The notes beneath the pieces were generated by a model that had not been told where the DNA came from, did no database searches, and saw only the letters and a program-made list of their open reading frames with translations. Below are positions 6,377 through 7,114 of a stretch of 7,114 nucleotides of DNA, piece after piece (within the stretch, counting starts at the first letter, position 1; every line of letters starts with the position of its first letter). The position numbers and the translations under genes were made by a program. Origin of the DNA: a bacterium (GTDB lineage Bacteria; Vulcanimicrobiota; Xenobia; Xenobiales; Xenobiaceae); contig JAFSXO010000359.1 of the NCBI GenBank assembly GCA_017444045.1, forward strand, positions 1 through 7,114, read 5' to 3'.

Positions 6377-6916
6377 ATGCGTAAATTTACGGCCACACTC
6401 TTCCTGCTGGCCACGCTATCGCTGGGAACTCTGGCGGTTACTGCTGTGCCGGCTATGGCTGAGGAGGATATTGGGCAGGTTAACTATCAGACCGATTTAG
6501 GTCCGTTCACCTATACAGTTTTTGAATATCCCTCTCATTCCACGAACTTTTTCTTCTATCCTAAAAGCTACGTTGAATTCAATGCTAAGAATGGCAAGTA
6601 TTGGATGTTAGAGACTTCAAAGTTCAACATGTCAATGGCTACCAATCACAGCAGCGCCAAAGATCTGCTTTGTGGATTTGGGACTCCTTCTAACGGATTA
6701 GAGAATTTCGTGGTTAAATTCTATAACCCCAACGATGTGGAGATCGGCAGCTATAATAATGCCCGTGTAAACTCTCCTTGGAGTATTCCTCGTGATGGCG
6801 AGTCCTATGAGTATATTAAAGTCCGCGTTGAGAATCATTCTGCGCAGAACATTGATGCTCGCTTCATCGTTTGGGATCCCGTTGATCCCGTTATAGCCCA
6901 GCCCATTAATAAGTAG
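6377..6916 (+). CDS. Small secreted protein of unknown family
   Basis: 179 residues with a strong ribosome site and ATG start. Residues 1-28 are a textbook Sec signal peptide: MRK, a Leu/Thr/Ala core, then A-M-A before EEDIGQ. The mature protein (about 151 residues) is rich in aromatic residues (Tyr, Phe, Trp) and Asn, with alternating patterns such as GPFTYTVFEYPS and YEYIKVRVEN, which suggests a compact beta-sandwich. It has one cysteine (about residue 99), so no internal disulfide is possible. There is no membrane segment, lipobox or catalytic motif. It is followed directly by an intrinsic terminator and so ends its transcription unit. Its place after the sigma-like, anti-sigma-like and ABC genes suggests it may be a target or ligand of that system, but this is inference. 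It may equally be an independent envelope protein. I do not recognise the family. Confidence 0.85.
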   Translation: MRKFTATLFLLATLSLGTLAVTAVPAMAEEDIGQVNYQTDLGPFTYTVFEYPSHSTNFFFYPKSYVEFNAKNGKYWMLETSKFNMSMATNHSSAKDLLCGFGTPSNGLENFVVKFYNPNDVEIGSYNNARVNSPWSIPRDGESYEYIKVRVENHSAQNIDARFIVWDPVDPVIAQPINK

Positions 6917-6940
6917 TTTTTGGTCTGAATATATCCGAAA

Positions 6941-6967
6941 GGCTCGCCTGTTGGCGGGCCTTTTTTT
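6941..6967 (+). terminator. Rho-independent terminator after the secreted-protein gene
   Basis: An 8-bp stem (GGCTCGCC at 6941-6948 with GGCGGGCC at 6953-6960, one G-U pair) closes a TGTT loop and runs straight into seven T residues (6961-6967). It begins 25 bases after the stop codon at 6916. The short A-run just before it is also typical. It separates the locus from the strong promoter downstream. Confidence 0.95.
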
Positions 6968-6983
6968 GTCTGTCTGGCCTGAC

Positions 6984-7034
6984 AAAATATATATCCTTAA
7001 TACTCTTGACAAGCGACCTTCGAAGTGCTATTAT
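6984..7034 (+). promoter_or_regulatory. Strong housekeeping sigma-70 promoter with UP-like element
   Basis: The -35 is a perfect TTGACA (7006-7011), the spacer is exactly 17 bp, and the -10 is TATTAT (7029-7034), one mismatch from consensus. Just upstream, 6984-7004 is AT-rich (AAAATATATATCCTTAATA), like an UP element that contacts the RNA polymerase alpha subunit. The predicted start is near 7040-7041. The discriminator after the -10 is a T-run rather than GC-rich, unlike classic stringently controlled rRNA promoters. By far the best promoter in the window, it points at a highly expressed unit to the right. Confidence 0.88.
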
Positions 7035-7039
7035 TTTTT

Positions 7040-7114
7040 GGCGTTCGGCACGAGAGAGCTGAGCGCCCGCCTGAAGAGGGCGGCTTTGACAATGATAGAG
7101 ACTATTGAAAGCGA
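7040..7114 (+). other. Structured RNA leader with boxA-like motif, probable start of an rRNA or stable RNA operon
   Basis: The predicted transcript begins with a 10-bp stem (GGCGTTCGGC at 7040-7049 with GCTGAGCGCC at 7058-7067, two G-U pairs, 8-base loop). A second stem follows: CGCC 7068-7071 with GGCG 7079-7082. Then CTTTGACAAT (7084-7093) resembles the core of the rRNA antitermination boxA (TGCTCTTTRACA). No open frame with a ribosome site is visible. Leaders of this form typically precede 16S rRNA, but no mature rRNA sequence is in the window, so the identity is inferred. A tRNA cluster or another abundant RNA is the main alternative. Confidence 0.45.

Noticed and set aside
6698..7012. 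Minus-strand 104-codon frame across the secreted-protein gene and its terminator
   Set aside because: It would have to be translated through the terminator hairpin and overlaps a well-supported gene; no ribosome site.
1..7114. Mobile elements, CRISPR arrays, tRNA genes or attachment sites
   Set aside because: I saw no transposase-like frame, long terminal inverted repeats, regularly spaced repeats or cloverleaf sequence anywhere in the window.

Overview
The window comes from a diderm (Gram-negative type) bacterium. Three predicted proteins carry Sec signal peptides ending in A-x-A sites, an anti-sigma-like protein spans the membrane once with a large predicted periplasmic part, and most genes use AGGAG-type ribosome binding sites. 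Base composition is balanced to slightly GC-rich, and ATA, TTA and TAG codons are all in use. I cannot name the genus from the sequence. No insertion sequence, phage gene, CRISPR array or tRNA is visible.

Layout: two genes lie on the minus strand and read leftwards from a divergent promoter region at about 2379-2607. The first (279-2378) encodes an exported 699-residue protein whose C-terminal half looks like an M48 metallopeptidase that has lost the two zinc-binding histidines of HExxH. The second (1-251, cut by the window edge) encodes the start of another exported protein. On the plus strand there is a divergent sigma-70/ECF-like protein (2608-3573), then a membrane protein with two cytoplasmic HC2-type zinc fingers of the anti-sigma kind (3706-5202), then an ABC ATPase with intact Walker A and B but altered Q-loop, signature and switch motifs (5214-6161). 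After a hairpin-rich gap come a small secreted protein of unknown family (6377-6916) and a strong intrinsic terminator (6941-6967).

The right end is a separate transcription unit. It has a near-perfect promoter (TTGACA, 17 bp, TATTAT) with an AT-rich upstream stretch. A transcript starting there would open with a 10-bp hairpin, then a second hairpin, then a boxA-like CTTTGACAAT. This looks like the leader of an rRNA operon or another stable RNA that begins just beyond the window.

Working model (inference): the sigma-like and zinc-finger membrane proteins form a regulatory pair tied to the cell envelope. The ABC ATPase is translationally coupled to that pair, and the exported pseudo-peptidase is transcribed divergently. 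What stands out is that three recognisable families in one locus (sigma factor, ABC ATPase, M48 peptidase) all depart from their family consensus at functional positions. This suggests a lineage-specific regulatory or scaffolding module rather than ordinary enzymes.
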